Below are positions 15,676 to 24,599 of a stretch of 64,000 nt of DNA, piece by piece. Position 1 is the stretch's first letter. Every line of letters begins with the position of its first letter. This DNA comes from Bacillus sp. FJAT-50079 (lineage in GTDB: Bacteria > Bacillota > Bacilli > Bacillales > Bacillaceae_C). Under the pieces are notes generated by a model. The model had not been told where the DNA came from, searched no databases, and saw only the letters and a list, made by a program, of their open reading frames with translations. The position numbers were made by a program, and so were the translations under genes. The DNA lies in the NCBI RefSeq assembly GCF_018343515.1, contig NZ_JAGYPD010000001.1:558001-622000 (forward strand), given 5' to 3'.

Positions 15676-16716
15676 TTAGATTTTTACGCTTGTCTTTGCT
15701 TCGCTGCTTGCATATATGGCCTCGATTACTTTCGAAACATTTAGCGCTTCTTCCGGTTTAACGATAAACTCTCTTTTCCCTCGACAAGCATCGACAAAGT
15801 TCTTCGCTTGCACAAGCCCTTCATCTTCTTCTCCAGGTGCCCACGCTACTTGACTATTAAAAAGCATCCCATGTTTCGGATAATTCACTGTTAATGGAAA
15901 AACTTCCAATCCGCCTTTATCGCCAGAAATACTTACATTTTCAAGTGATTCCTCTTTAATATTGTTGGACCATGATGTTTCCAGAAGCATCGATGCACCA
16001 TTGCTAAAGGTAATATAAGCGGTAACATGATCATCAACATCAAATGTATCGGGATCAAATTCGCCCCACTGATTCACTTGCCCAGGGGTTTTACTTAATG
16101 TGTTATAAGTAGAGGCCATCACTTCGGTTGGCTCTGCATCGCCGACAAGCCATAATGCCAAATCAAGCATATGACAACCATAATCTATTAAACTTCCTCC
16201 ACCTTGAAGTTCCCTATTTGTAAAAACTCCCCACCCAGGAACTTGGCGGCGCCGTAATGCCTGGACACGAATAACGAGCGGATTGCCGATCTCATCCGAT
16301 TCCATAATCGCTTTAGCTGCTTGCACCTGTTTCATCGAGCGGTAATGATAGCCGATTGCTAACACCTTTCCAGCTGTTTTGGCTGCCGCAACCATCTCCT
16401 CACATTCAGCAACGCTCAATGCCATCGGCTTCTCACAAAAAACATGGACACCCGCCTGAAATGCAGCAATCGTTAACTCAGCATGAAACTTATTCGGTGT
16501 ACAAATGATCACAGCATCAACATGTTGTAACATTTCCTCATATGTTTTATATACATTTGGAATATCGAATTCCTTTGCAACTGCCTGTGCTCGTTCAAGC
16601 TGAACATCAGTAACGCCTTTAATCAACACTTCGCCGGTTAATTTTTGAAAAGCGGGGATATGTCTTCCACGCGCAATCCCTCCAACACCGACGATTCCTA
16701 TTTCTAATACATCCAT
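15676..16716 (-). CDS. Gfo/Idh/MocA-family oxidoreductase
   Basis: 346 residues. N-terminal Rossmann domain with IGIVGVGGIARGRH, the CTPNKFHAE strand and the family motif CEKPMALS (about 94-101); the C-terminal alpha/beta dehydrogenase domain includes GGSLIDYGCHMLDLALWL, whose His is the usual catalytic partner. These NAD(P)-dependent enzymes oxidise or reduce ring hydroxyls of sugars and cyclitols. ATG follows AGAGGATGAT. It ends about 20 bases before the isomerase start. Confidence 0.87.
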   Translation of the reverse strand: MDVLEIGIVGVGGIARGRHIPAFQKLTGEVLIKGVTDVQLERAQAVAKEFDIPNVYKTYEEMLQHVDAVIICTPNKFHAELTIAAFQAGVHVFCEKPMALSVAECEEMVAAAKTAGKVLAIGYHYRSMKQVQAAKAIMESDEIGNPLVIRVQALRRRQVPGWGVFTNRELQGGGSLIDYGCHMLDLALWLVGDAEPTEVMASTYNTLSKTPGQVNQWGEFDPDTFDVDDHVTAYITFSNGASMLLETSWSNNIKEESLENVSISGDKGGLEVFPLTVNYPKHGMLFNSQVAWAPGEEDEGLVQAKNFVDACRGKREFIVKPEEALNVSKVIEAIYASSEAKTSVKI

Positions 16717-16733
16717 GATCGATCATCCTCTAT

Positions 16734-17783
16734 TCAAGCATGAGTACTTACTTCCGAATCAATCGCAACGATCCGTTTCGTTTCATTCGATTCAAGTGCA
16801 GCAAGTACAACATTTAATGATTTCATTCCTTCTTCGCCGCTAACAGCGGGCTCTGTATCGTTGATGATGCAATTAATAAATTGATCAATCGTATGTGAAC
16901 TCGTTTGTCCACCTTCCTCATTTGACTGGATTTTTCCTAATTTAAAATTCCCAACGTCACCATTGCTATATTGAATGATTAAGGAGTATTCTGGGTCATC
17001 TTCGAGACGAATGACGCCTTTTTCCCCATAAATAATTGTCGAATTGTCTTCCTTTTTATAGACCCAACTTGCTGCAAGCGTTCCAATGACGCCGCTTTCA
17101 GTTTTCAATACACAGACCGCATTATCATCTACCGTACTATTTTCCTTCGCTCCAGTCTCAACGAATGCAGCAGCCTCGACAAACTCCTCTCCAAGCAAAT
17201 AACGGAGCAAGTCGGTTTTATGCACACCTAAATCTCCCATTGCACCAATAAACGCTTCCTCTTTCCTGAAAAACCAACTATCTTTCCCATCCGCACTCCA
17301 TCCCTCTGGACCAGGATGACCAAATGCTGTGCGGAAGCCATAAATTTTGCCAATCTCGCCATCAGCAATTAACTGACGTGCTTTTTGATGCGAAGCAACA
17401 AAGCGCTGATTATGGCCAATCATTAGTTTTTTCCCATTTATCTCGGCAGCTTCAATCATCGATAAAGCCTCTTCTTTGGAGGTCGCCATTGGCTTCTCAC
17501 ATAATACATGTTTACCCGCATTTAAGGCGGCAACTGATATTGCCGCATGCAAATGGTTTGGAGTACAGACGGAAACAGCATCAATCTCAACAGATGCGAG
17601 CATTTTTTCATAATCAGTAAAAGCTTTTGCGCCATATTTATTTGCAGCTTCTTTTGCTCGATCCTCAACAATATCACAAGCTGCAACAATCTCTATATGT
17701 TCATTTGCGGCATATTCAGGCAAATGGCGAAACTTCGCAATACTACCACAGCCAATTACTGCTACCTTTAGTTTGTTCATCAT
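16734..17783 (-). CDS. Gfo/Idh/MocA-family oxidoreductase
   Basis: 349 residues from one of two adjacent ATGs (17783/17780) five bases after AAGGAGG; the longer frame to 17801 contains the ribosome site. Nucleotide-binding VAVIGCGSIAKFRH, CTPNHLHA and CEKPMATS, then GAMGDLGVHKTDLLRYL with the catalytic-type His. Similar in layout to the neighbour at 15676 but clearly divergent, so the two probably act on different positions or substrates of one pathway. Seventeen bases separate their coding regions. Confidence 0.87.
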   Translation of the reverse strand: MMNKLKVAVIGCGSIAKFRHLPEYAANEHIEIVAACDIVEDRAKEAANKYGAKAFTDYEKMLASVEIDAVSVCTPNHLHAAISVAALNAGKHVLCEKPMATSKEEALSMIEAAEINGKKLMIGHNQRFVASHQKARQLIADGEIGKIYGFRTAFGHPGPEGWSADGKDSWFFRKEEAFIGAMGDLGVHKTDLLRYLLGEEFVEAAAFVETGAKENSTVDDNAVCVLKTESGVIGTLAASWVYKKEDNSTIIYGEKGVIRLEDDPEYSLIIQYSNGDVGNFKLGKIQSNEEGGQTSSHTIDQFINCIINDTEPAVSGEEGMKSLNVVLAALESNETKRIVAIDSEVSTHA

Positions 17784-17804
17784 CAATTCCTCCTTGTGCA
17801 CATC

Positions 17805-18254
17805 TTATTTTGCAGACTCGGCTACTTCCTTGACTCGGTTTACGAAAGAGACAACAACTTTATCACCAGCAAATAATAAGAACGGTTTAAAATACCACTT
17901 CAACACTTTATTCGTTGCCGTATAGCGAAATTGTGTCTTTGTTTCGTCAATTTTCTTCAATTCATATAGTGCTGTAATGTCAAAAAAGTTTGCGAGGATA
18001 AATCCTACCTTTAATTTCTTTTCGTTTGGTTCATCGAGATAAAGCAAAGTCTCAACGTCATATTCTTCGATTCTTTTTCCTTCTTTATATCGTTGGCGAT
18101 AAATACTTCCAACGACCTCTTCCGTTATTTTCACAGGCTTATTTTCGATTACTTGAGGCATCATCAATTGCATTTTCTCAAGTGAGCCATCGAATAAATC
18201 CCATATTGCTTCAATTGGAGCTTCGATTATAATTTCTTTAGACCATTCCTTCAT
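17805..18254 (-). CDS. SRPBCC-family (START/polyketide-cyclase-like) protein
   Basis: 149 residues with the fold's typical opening EWSKEIIIEAPIEAIWDLFDGS and VGSIYRQRYKEGKRIEEYDV strands, then a C-terminal helix. SRPBCC proteins bind hydrophobic ligands or stabilise intermediates; no catalytic residue can be assigned. It is wedged between ThuA and a dehydrogenase with gaps of 4 and 21 bases, so it is part of the operon. Confidence 0.78.
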   Translation of the reverse strand: MKEWSKEIIIEAPIEAIWDLFDGSLEKMQLMMPQVIENKPVKITEEVVGSIYRQRYKEGKRIEEYDVETLLYLDEPNEKKLKVGFILANFFDITALYELKKIDETKTQFRYTATNKVLKWYFKPFLLFAGDKVVVSFVNRVKEVAESAK

Positions 18255-18258
18255 TCAA

Positions 18259-18975
18259 TCACCTTTTTATTTCTTCTAATGGCTGTGCATTGCCGTATTG
18301 AGGACGTTTCCGTTCAACGGGTCTTGCCCAGTTTACAGCATTAATAATTACTTGCTGGATATCCCGATTGTAATAGGTCGGATATGTTTCATGACCAGGC
18401 CGAAAATAGAAAACTTTTCCGTTTCCGCGACGATATGTACAGCCGCTTCGGAACACTTCACCGCCTTCAAACCAGCTCGTAAACACGAGCTCATCTGGTG
18501 CAGGGATATCAAAATGCTCACCATACATCTCTTCCTTTTCCAGCTCTATGTATTCTCCTATTCCTTCCGCAATTGGATGGCTCGGGTCGATTACCCAAAT
18601 CCGCTCCTTCTCATCTGCTTCACGCCACTTCAAATCACAGGATGTGCCCATGAGTCGCTTAAAAATTTTCGAAAAATGTCCCGAGTGAAGAACGATTAAT
18701 CCCATCCCATCAAGCACCCGTTGCTGGACTTTTTCTACAACTTGATCACTTACTTCTTCGTGCGCGATATGACCCCACCAAATAAGGACATCCGTGTTTT
18801 GTAATATTTCATCCGTCAATCCGTGTTCTGGCTCATCCAATGTAGCCGCTTTCACTTCTATTTCTGCTTCTTTTAAGAATGAAGCAATGGCGCCGTGGAT
18901 ACCTTCTGGGTATACTTCCTTTACAAGTGGATTTTGCTGCTCATGGCGATTTTCATTCCAAACAGTTACTCTCAT
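18259..18975 (-). CDS. ThuA domain protein (trehalose-utilisation type)
   Basis: 238 residues of the ThuA glutamine-amidotransferase-like fold: [11 protein letters not shown] at the start, [28 protein letters not shown] and [16 protein letters not shown]. In rhizobia ThuA and ThuB (a Gfo/Idh protein) act together on disaccharides through 3-keto intermediates, and here ThuA again accompanies Gfo/Idh genes. SD AAAAGGAGA precedes the ATG. A hairpin and a GAAACGTTTC palindrome directly upstream suggest it may begin a separate transcript. Confidence 0.85.
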   Translation of the reverse strand: MRVTVWNENRHEQQNPLVKEVYPEGIHGAIASFLKEAEIEVKAATLDEPEHGLTDEILQNTDVLIWWGHIAHEEVSDQVVEKVQQRVLDGMGLIVLHSGHFSKIFKRLMGTSCDLKWREADEKERIWVIDPSHPIAEGIGEYIELEKEEMYGEHFDIPAPDELVFTSWFEGGEVFRSGCTYRRGNGKVFYFRPGHETYPTYYNRDIQQVIINAVNWARPVERKRPQYGNAQPLEEIKR

Positions 18976-19000
18976 ATTTTCTTATCTCCTTTTTTCAATC

Positions 19001-19010
19001 GAAACGTTTC
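19001..19010. promoter_or_regulatory. LacI-type operator candidate
   Basis: Perfect 10-bp palindrome GAAACGTTTC, 26 bases upstream of the ThuA start, with the central CG typical of LacI/GalR-family operators. It does not fit the cre consensus. Confidence 0.35.
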
Positions 19011-19023
19011 TATTCAGAATATA

Positions 19024-19043
19024 CCATCTTCTAGCAAAGATGG
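19024..19043 (-). terminator. hairpin between the two ThuA-type genes
   Basis: CCATCTT/AAGATGG stem with a 6-base loop and no T-run. It could be a weak processing or termination site that separates an upstream two-gene unit from a downstream five-gene unit. Confidence 0.3.
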
Positions 19044-19049
19044 AAACCA

Positions 19050-19694
19050 CTAATTTTTTCGTAAACACCATTTGATCGATTCAATCAATATTTCCACAGT
19101 TTGCGAATTCATAAGACCTTCTGTTAAATGGGCTGGTGTGAAACAAAGAACACGTCCATCCCCATATAAATGTTTCCACCCTGCAATAGATTGCCCCTCT
19201 TTTGAACGTGAATATAAAAACACATCGGTGTTTTCTTTATCACAATCAATAAAATAATGTTCATCTATGATTTCATATTCCAGTTCGGGATTAATTATAT
19301 CGTTATTTTTATCAGCGGTATATGTAATACGGGAAAGCTTGGGATGGTATTCAAAATACCCTTGTAACATGTCGACATATGTCTTTACTTCATAGGAGGC
19401 AAGCCCGGAATGCCAAGCAAACCAAGCTCCCCCTTCCTTTACATATTTAGAAATAATAATAGCCGTTTCCTCATCCATCCAGACGGGTGAATGAGGATCT
19501 TTAGGATGAAGCTTATTTCCTTTAAACAAGATGACAAGATCCGGTTTTTCAGACAATTGGTGAACGAGGGAACTTTCATGAACATATGTTAAGGACACAT
19601 TTTCTATATTTGTAATAGTAGCATCAAGAACATGGCGACACATGTTTTCATCATGATAATAATCGCCTACAATTGCTAAAATCTTCAATGCCAC
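19050..19694 (-). CDS. ThuA-like protein
   Basis: 214 residues with ThuA-fold signatures LKILAIVGDYYHDE, DLVILFKG, GAWFAWHSGLASYEV and RVLCFTPAHLTEG. It differs strongly from ThuA at 18259 and is shorter. GTG 19694 abuts the TAG of the upstream dehydrogenase gene, so the two are coupled; TTG six bases later is an alternative start. Role inferred from context as a partner in sugar oxidation. Confidence 0.78.
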   Translation of the reverse strand: MALKILAIVGDYYHDENMCRHVLDATITNIENVSLTYVHESSLVHQLSEKPDLVILFKGNKLHPKDPHSPVWMDEETAIIISKYVKEGGAWFAWHSGLASYEVKTYVDMLQGYFEYHPKLSRITYTADKNNDIINPELEYEIIDEHYFIDCDKENTDVFLYSRSKEGQSIAGWKHLYGDGRVLCFTPAHLTEGLMNSQTVEILIESIKWCLRKN

Positions 19695-20702
19695 CTAATT
19701 GTCTCCTTCATTTGCAAACGTTCGAATCGGCTCGCCTGCTTTTTCATAAATATCAATAACAAGTTCTGTTGCCTCTTTGCCTACTTTTCCAGAAATAAAA
19801 GGATCGCGATCCGTATCGATCGCTTCTACAAAGTCAAAAACTAGTTTTTCAAACAAACGTTCATTCACAGAATTAGCTGGATTAAATATTGGCTTTTCCA
19901 CACCTGGAACATCAAATGTCGTAATTTCCGAATAGTTAGCGACAATCGTTCCTTTTGTACCGGAAATTTCAACACGCTCTTCTTTCATACCAATGCTTGC
20001 CGTTGATGCTTCGATCATGCCAACCGCACCGTTATTATATTGAATGACCGCATATCCATGATCTTCTGTTTCAATGTCATGAAGTACTTGGAATCGTTTT
20101 GCTGCCAATACTTCTTTATATCCGCCGCATAGCCATTGAATCATGTCAACGATATGACTGCCTTGCTGAAGAAAGGGTCCACCACCATCGAATTCATTTG
20201 TTCCATGCCATGTGGCGTAATATTTTTCATCACGGAAATGCTTGATAATTACATCTGCAACCATGATTCTACCAAGCTTCCCAGAATCGATAAGCTCTTT
20301 TAAATACATAATATGATCAATGTAGCGACGCATATATGAAACGCCAAGTTTTACCCCATTTTGTTCGCAAGCTGCGATCATTTCCTCCTGCATAGCCGGC
20401 GAAATATGAAGTGGCTTTTCACAAAGGCAATGAAGCCCTAATCTGGCCGCCTCCATGACACCATCATAATGAAGAGCATTAGGCGTACAGACGGCGACGG
20501 CTGTTGCCCCGCTAATTTTGGCAACAGCCTCCAGGCTTGTACCGTATGCAGGAATATGGTGCTCTTTTGCAAATGCCGCTACCCTTTCCTGATTACGTCC
20601 TACCACACCAACGATTTTAGCGTTTTTCGTCGCAGCAATTGCTTTTAAATAAGCTTTACTAATAACCCCATGCCCAATTAATATAAACGTATGTCTTTTC
20701 AA
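19695..20702 (-). CDS. Gfo/Idh/MocA-family oxidoreductase
   Basis: 335 residues: FILIGHGVISKAYLKAI nucleotide-binding turn, CTPNALHYD, CEKPLHIS and FDGGGPFLQQGSHIVDMIQWL with the catalytic-type His. First gene of the seven-gene run, so the promoter should lie in 20703-20940, where a TTCGAA dyad is found. Third dehydrogenase of this family in the operon. Confidence 0.87.
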   Translation of the reverse strand: MKRHTFILIGHGVISKAYLKAIAATKNAKIVGVVGRNQERVAAFAKEHHIPAYGTSLEAVAKISGATAVAVCTPNALHYDGVMEAARLGLHCLCEKPLHISPAMQEEMIAACEQNGVKLGVSYMRRYIDHIMYLKELIDSGKLGRIMVADVIIKHFRDEKYYATWHGTNEFDGGGPFLQQGSHIVDMIQWLCGGYKEVLAAKRFQVLHDIETEDHGYAVIQYNNGAVGMIEASTASIGMKEERVEISGTKGTIVANYSEITTFDVPGVEKPIFNPANSVNERLFEKLVFDFVEAIDTDRDPFISGKVGKEATELVIDIYEKAGEPIRTFANEGDN

Positions 20703-20806
20703 TTATGTCAGCTCCAATTTTTTGTTATACTTAATCAGAAGGATTAGGAAGTTCGAGGCTAGTACCTAAATTGTAACGTAAGCCCTTTCTTTTCCTATCG
20801 GAAAAA

Positions 20807-20821
20807 TTCGAACGCTTCGAA
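20807..20821. promoter_or_regulatory. TTCGAA-CGC-TTCGAA dyad upstream of the oxidoreductase operon
   Basis: Two TTCGAA boxes separated by CGC, about 105 bases before the operon's first ATG (20702) and about 125 before ytxJ. It has the geometry of a dimeric repressor site; the regulator is not in the window. The rest of 20703-20947 shows no other clear signal. Confidence 0.35.
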
Positions 20822-20947
20822 CAATCCTTATAATGAATCATTCGCTAAAAGGGATGAATTTCCTTCATTTTTCATAAAATTAATCAAACGCGTGAAAGAA
20901 TCAAAACAATCTGGGATAATAACGGAAAAGATGAGAGGATGATAACG

Positions 20948-21289
20948 ATGACACACTTGCAAGAGGTAACAACAGAGCAACAATGGAAACATATATTAGA
21001 GGAGTCAAAGCAGAAACCAGTGCTTATGTTTAAACATAGTACGACATGCCCGATTAGTGCTGCTGCTTATGATGAATTTACATCTCTTCAAACAGATCTT
21101 CCAAAGTATTTTTTAAAAGTGAGAGAAAGTAGACCTGTTTCAAACATGATTGAAGCCGATTTAGGTATTACACATCAATCACCACAAATTTTTATTGTTC
21201 AATCCGGAAAATCTGTTTGGACTACCTCTCATCGCAATATTACAGAAGCAGCCATTGAAAAGGCCATTTCTGAAAGTACGAATGAATGA
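20948..21289 (+). CDS. ytxJ: bacilliredoxin-like protein YtxJ
   Basis: 113 residues, thioredoxin-like, with a single-Cys active site in HSTTCPISAAAYDEF (about 33-47). YtxJ-type proteins remove bacillithiol from oxidised proteins in the cytosol of Firmicutes. ATG 20948 is preferred; the ATG at 20939 touches AGAGG. Apparently a single-gene unit, divergent from the oxidoreductase operon. Confidence 0.85.
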   Translation: MTHLQEVTTEQQWKHILEESKQKPVLMFKHSTTCPISAAAYDEFTSLQTDLPKYFLKVRESRPVSNMIEADLGITHQSPQIFIVQSGKSVWTTSHRNITEAAIEKAISESTNE

Positions 21290-21427
21290 AAACCTTTTAG
21301 ACTGTTAACAAACGCTCGCATACTTGGTTGCTTGCCTCGCTCGGTTGCGCACCTTGTATGACGAGTGTTTTCAAAATTCAATGATTTTCTTTAAAGATCG
21401 GAAATTTCCTCGTATTGACTTTCCTTT

Positions 21428-21457
21428 TTTCATATGTGAAAATCTTCCCATATGAAA
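21428..21457. promoter_or_regulatory. inverted repeat upstream of the ZIP transporter
   Basis: TTTCATATG (21428-21436), 12 bases, CATATGAAA (21449-21457), about 60 bases before the start. A third CATATG follows at about 21475. It could be a metalloregulator site or a hairpin. Confidence 0.25.
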
Positions 21458-21516
21458 CTTTCTCTTTTGCGCCGCATATGATAACTATTAAAAATTCGAA
21501 CTGCAGGAGAATGCAC

Positions 21517-22320
21517 ATGCCGGAAAATATGTTATTCGCTTTCAGCCTTACGTTAATGGCAGGTCTCGCTACTGGAATTGGTAGCTTTTTTGCTATGTTT
21601 ACATCAACGACAAATACAAAGTTTTTATCCTGGTCTTTAGGCTTTTCTGCTGGGGTCATGATCTATGTATCGATGATTGAAATTTTTGTAAAAGCAAAGG
21701 ATGCTTTAACATTGGCACTTGGAGTCAGTCTAGGTAATTGGGCAACCGCCGGAGGATTTTTCGGTGGAATGATTCTCATCGCTTTAATTGATAAGCTTGT
21801 GCCTAAGCAAGGAAATCCCCATGAATTAAAAAAGGTAGAGGATATAAAAGGCAATGGAACAAACCATGCTGAGCTGCTAAAGATGGGGACATTTACCGCA
21901 CTTGCGATTGCGATCCATAACTTCCCTGAAGGGATTGCTACGTTTACTGCTGCCTTACAAGACCCAGGGCTCGGAGTTGCGATTGCTATTGCCATTGCGA
22001 TCCACAATATTCCTGAAGGGATCGCCGTCGCCGTTCCGATTTACTTTGCTACCGGAAGCAAAAAAAAAGCATTTCGTTTATCCTTTTTATCGGGGCTGTC
22101 GGAACCAGTCGGAGCAATCATTGCGTTTCTCGTCCTTATGCCTTTTTTAAACGATGTTCTATTTGGGATTATTTTTTCCGGAGTAGCGGGGATTATGGTA
22201 TTTATCTCACTCGACGGCCTCTTGCCGGCAGCGAAGAAATACGATGAAGAACATACTTCTATTTATGGTCTAATTAGTGGAATGCTCGTCATGGCTGTCA
22301 GCCTTATTCTCGTTATTTAA
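21517..22320 (+). CDS. zupT: ZIP-family zinc/divalent metal transporter ZupT
   Basis: 267 residues with about eight membrane segments. The metal-binding motifs are complete: HNFPEGIATF in helix 4 and HNIPEGIAVAVP in helix 5. It imports Zn2+ (and Mn/Fe/Co) across the cytoplasmic membrane. ATG 21517 follows GCAGGAG by six bases; the frame open to 21415 would add an unlikely leader. Its stop lies six bases before a structured repeat that fills the convergent junction. Confidence 0.9.
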   Translation: MPENMLFAFSLTLMAGLATGIGSFFAMFTSTTNTKFLSWSLGFSAGVMIYVSMIEIFVKAKDALTLALGVSLGNWATAGGFFGGMILIALIDKLVPKQGNPHELKKVEDIKGNGTNHAELLKMGTFTALAIAIHNFPEGIATFTAALQDPGLGVAIAIAIAIHNIPEGIAVAVPIYFATGSKKKAFRLSFLSGLSEPVGAIIAFLVLMPFLNDVLFGIIFSGVAGIMVFISLDGLLPAAKKYDEEHTSIYGLISGMLVMAVSLILVI

Positions 22321-22326
22321 AACAAG

Positions 22327-22621
22327 AGGCTGGGACAAAGGTTTTTTAACAAATCAAAATACGAACGATAGCGACTGAAATAACTCGCCCCGGAAATATA
22401 CTTCGCTTTCCGCGAGCGGCTGTTGAGCCTCGGGCCAACAGGATGTTGGTCACGAAGCCTAAATTCGCCACACGATGTGGCGAATTTAGGCTTCGTTCCT
22501 TAAATACGCACTGCGGGATCTCACCGATGCCTTCCCCCCGCAGGAGTCTACGTATATTCCCTACGCCAAGATATTGCATTGTTCGTCTATAAAGATGATC
22601 ACTTTAGTTATGTCCCAGCCT
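22327..22621. repeat. structured intergenic repeat, copy A (MITE-like)
   Basis: 295 bp bounded by perfect 11-bp inverted ends AGGCTGGGACA (22327-22337) and TGTCCCAGCCT (22611-22621). Inside are CCAACA-GGA-TGTTGG (22435-22449) and a perfect 20-bp palindrome (22453-22472 with 22476-22495, loop CGA). No transposase. It exactly fills the gap between two convergent genes and can serve as a two-way terminator. Related hairpins occur in copy B near 41844-42056. The sequence has the look of the repeats scattered through Bacillaceae genomes. Confidence 0.8.
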
Positions 22622-23272
22622 TTATTTTATCTCCATATCCTTTTCTTTTTCCTTCGATGTTTTTCTTTTTCTAATCAAATAAGCGATCAGGAGCAATCCT
22701 AGTAAGCCACTTAATATCGGAAGTATTTCTATATTTGCCGAGATCATCTCGTGTACAAAGAAACACATCATGAAAATATAGATAAAATTTCCGATGAGTG
22801 TTGCCGACACATAACGAGAAAAGGAAATCGTGCTTGCTCCAGCCGCAATGTTGACCAAGCTGGAAGGGACAAACGGGATCAACCTTAAGTAAAGGATAAA
22901 TAAAAAGCCATGGCTTTCAATCTTCTCCTTCATTTCTAAATCCATTCGCTTACGAAACAATGACTGAAGCCAATATCGGTATAATACAAAGGATATAATG
23001 CTGCCAGCAACACTCGTCCCCCAACTCCAAAAAAAGCCTAAAGTAAATTCATAAATAAATAGATTGATTGTGACAAGCAAAATTAACGGAATCAATGTAA
23101 ATAAATTTTGAATGGTCATTAATGAAAATGTGAGAAAAAGCGTCGTTAATTGTTCCTCGCTAATATATTTTTCAACTTCGTCCATATTCCCGCTCTTTAT
23201 AAGAGTGAACCATTCTGAGTTAAATATCCATATGATCAATGCGGCAACACTAAGAAAAGAAAGCAATCTCAA
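22622..23272 (-). CDS. TVP38/TMEM64 (DedA-like) membrane protein
   Basis: About 216 residues with five or six membrane segments and the family signature LRLIPFVPSSLVNIAAGAST (about 125-145). The family has been linked to lipid scrambling or envelope homeostasis. The start is unclear: TTG 23296 lies within the ribosome-site sequence TTGGAGGG, so TTG 23272 is used here, though its 15-base spacing is long. The stop abuts the repeat. Single gene. Confidence 0.82.
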   Translation of the reverse strand: MRLLSFLSVAALIIWIFNSEWFTLIKSGNMDEVEKYISEEQLTTLFLTFSLMTIQNLFTLIPLILLVTINLFIYEFTLGFFWSWGTSVAGSIISFVLYRYWLQSLFRKRMDLEMKEKIESHGFLFILYLRLIPFVPSSLVNIAAGASTISFSRYVSATLIGNFIYIFMMCFFVHEMISANIEILPILSGLLGLLLIAYLIRKRKTSKEKEKDMEIK

Positions 23273-23358
23273 CGTTTTTATGATCGATCCCTCCAAAGGA
23301 CGGTCTTTATATCCGACTGTGTTGTGATATATTCAATCAAACGGATGCTTTTCAAGTT

Positions 23359-24504
23359 TCAATAGTTCATTTGCCTAGAGCGCCGGGAAAGTACCGTCAA
23401 CAAGCAAAGGACACTTCCAACCGCGGTGATCGAAGCCCCTAATAAATACGTCGCACTTGCACCAAAATGTGACATAAAATACCCGCCCCCACCACTGCCA
23501 ATTAACCCACCGAGGCCTACAATGACTGCAATAAATATCGTTTGACCAGTAGCGGCAATTTCCTCTGGGACAATTCTCGTTACGAAAAACATGGCGGCAA
23601 CGATAAAAATAGGGAAGGTAATTCCGTGCATTGCTTGCAAAAGAATGAATGCAATTGGTTCATTAAAAAGACTATATAAAAACCAGCGCACACAATATAA
23701 AACAGCAGCTACAAAAATCAATGTTAATTCCTTATATTGAGTAAGTAGCTTCCCCACTATAATAAATAAAGGAACGGTTGAAAACGTCGCAACCATCCAT
23801 GAAACACCAACTTGTAATTCCGTCGCACCAAGATCAGATATATAAACCGTTAACAAACTATCATTCATCCGATGTGTCATAAAAATAAGTAAGCATATAG
23901 ATAAAAACAGCATGTATTCACGATTTTTAAACAATTGATGAATCGATCCAAGTGTAATCGCCTTCGCATTTGTCTTCCTTCCATCCTGTAAAAAGAAACT
24001 AACGATAATCGTTAATATAAGAATGATCGCATACATTTTTCCTAAATGCTGAAGACCAATCACTCCGATGAGAAAGCCGAAGACGACCGATCCCGTTCCA
24101 ACACCGACGTCTCCCCATAACCTGATCGCCCCGTAATTTTTATTATTTCTTTGTGAATAAGTAATTGATAAGTTTTCCGTGAGCGGTCCCGTTGAGCTTG
24201 CAAATAAGTTTAATGTCATAAACAAAATGAGTAATAGAAAGCTTGATTGAACAGAAAAATAGAAAAAGCTAACAGCCAAGGCAGCAAACATAATGACGAT
24301 TAACACGCGCTTTGTCGACTGAATCTTATCGCTCACGAAGCCAAAAAAGGGCTGGCCAACGATCGAAATGACCGCTCCCATTGCAAGCTGCAAACCAATT
24401 TGCTCTGTGCTTAATCCTAGTTCTTTCAAATACAAGGGCATAAGCCCACCCGTGATCGAAAAGGCTGAAAATAGTAAAAAGAAAAAGATTGATAAGCGAA
24501 ACAT
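23359..24504 (-). CDS. MFS transporter (LacY/HcaT-like)
   Basis: 381 residues with about twelve membrane helices and typical MFS loops (GQPFFGFVSDKIQSTKRV between helices 2 and 3). It most resembles the nucleoside/phenylpropionate-permease-like group (MFS_1_like). SD AGAGGAGAG precedes the ATG. Substrate not predictable; a sugar or xyloside is possible because the xylan genes lie just upstream, though the two are not clearly co-transcribed. Confidence 0.8.
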   Translation of the reverse strand: MFRLSIFFFLLFSAFSITGGLMPLYLKELGLSTEQIGLQLAMGAVISIVGQPFFGFVSDKIQSTKRVLIVIMFAALAVSFFYFSVQSSFLLLILFMTLNLFASSTGPLTENLSITYSQRNNKNYGAIRLWGDVGVGTGSVVFGFLIGVIGLQHLGKMYAIILILTIIVSFFLQDGRKTNAKAITLGSIHQLFKNREYMLFLSICLLIFMTHRMNDSLLTVYISDLGATELQVGVSWMVATFSTVPLFIIVGKLLTQYKELTLIFVAAVLYCVRWFLYSLFNEPIAFILLQAMHGITFPIFIVAAMFFVTRIVPEEIAATGQTIFIAVIVGLGGLIGSGGGGYFMSHFGASATYLLGASITAVGSVLCLLTVLSRRSRQMNY

Positions 24505-24599
24505 ATAAACTCTCCTCTAACACTACGAAATATAACTCTTTTATATATGCCTCCAAACAAGTGTATGAGAAAGGACACTCATCTAATTTTGTCTCACTT

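Noticed and set aside
22346-22579. Open frame inside the repeat at 22327-22621
   Set aside because: It lies wholly within a palindromic non-coding repeat and has no ribosome site.
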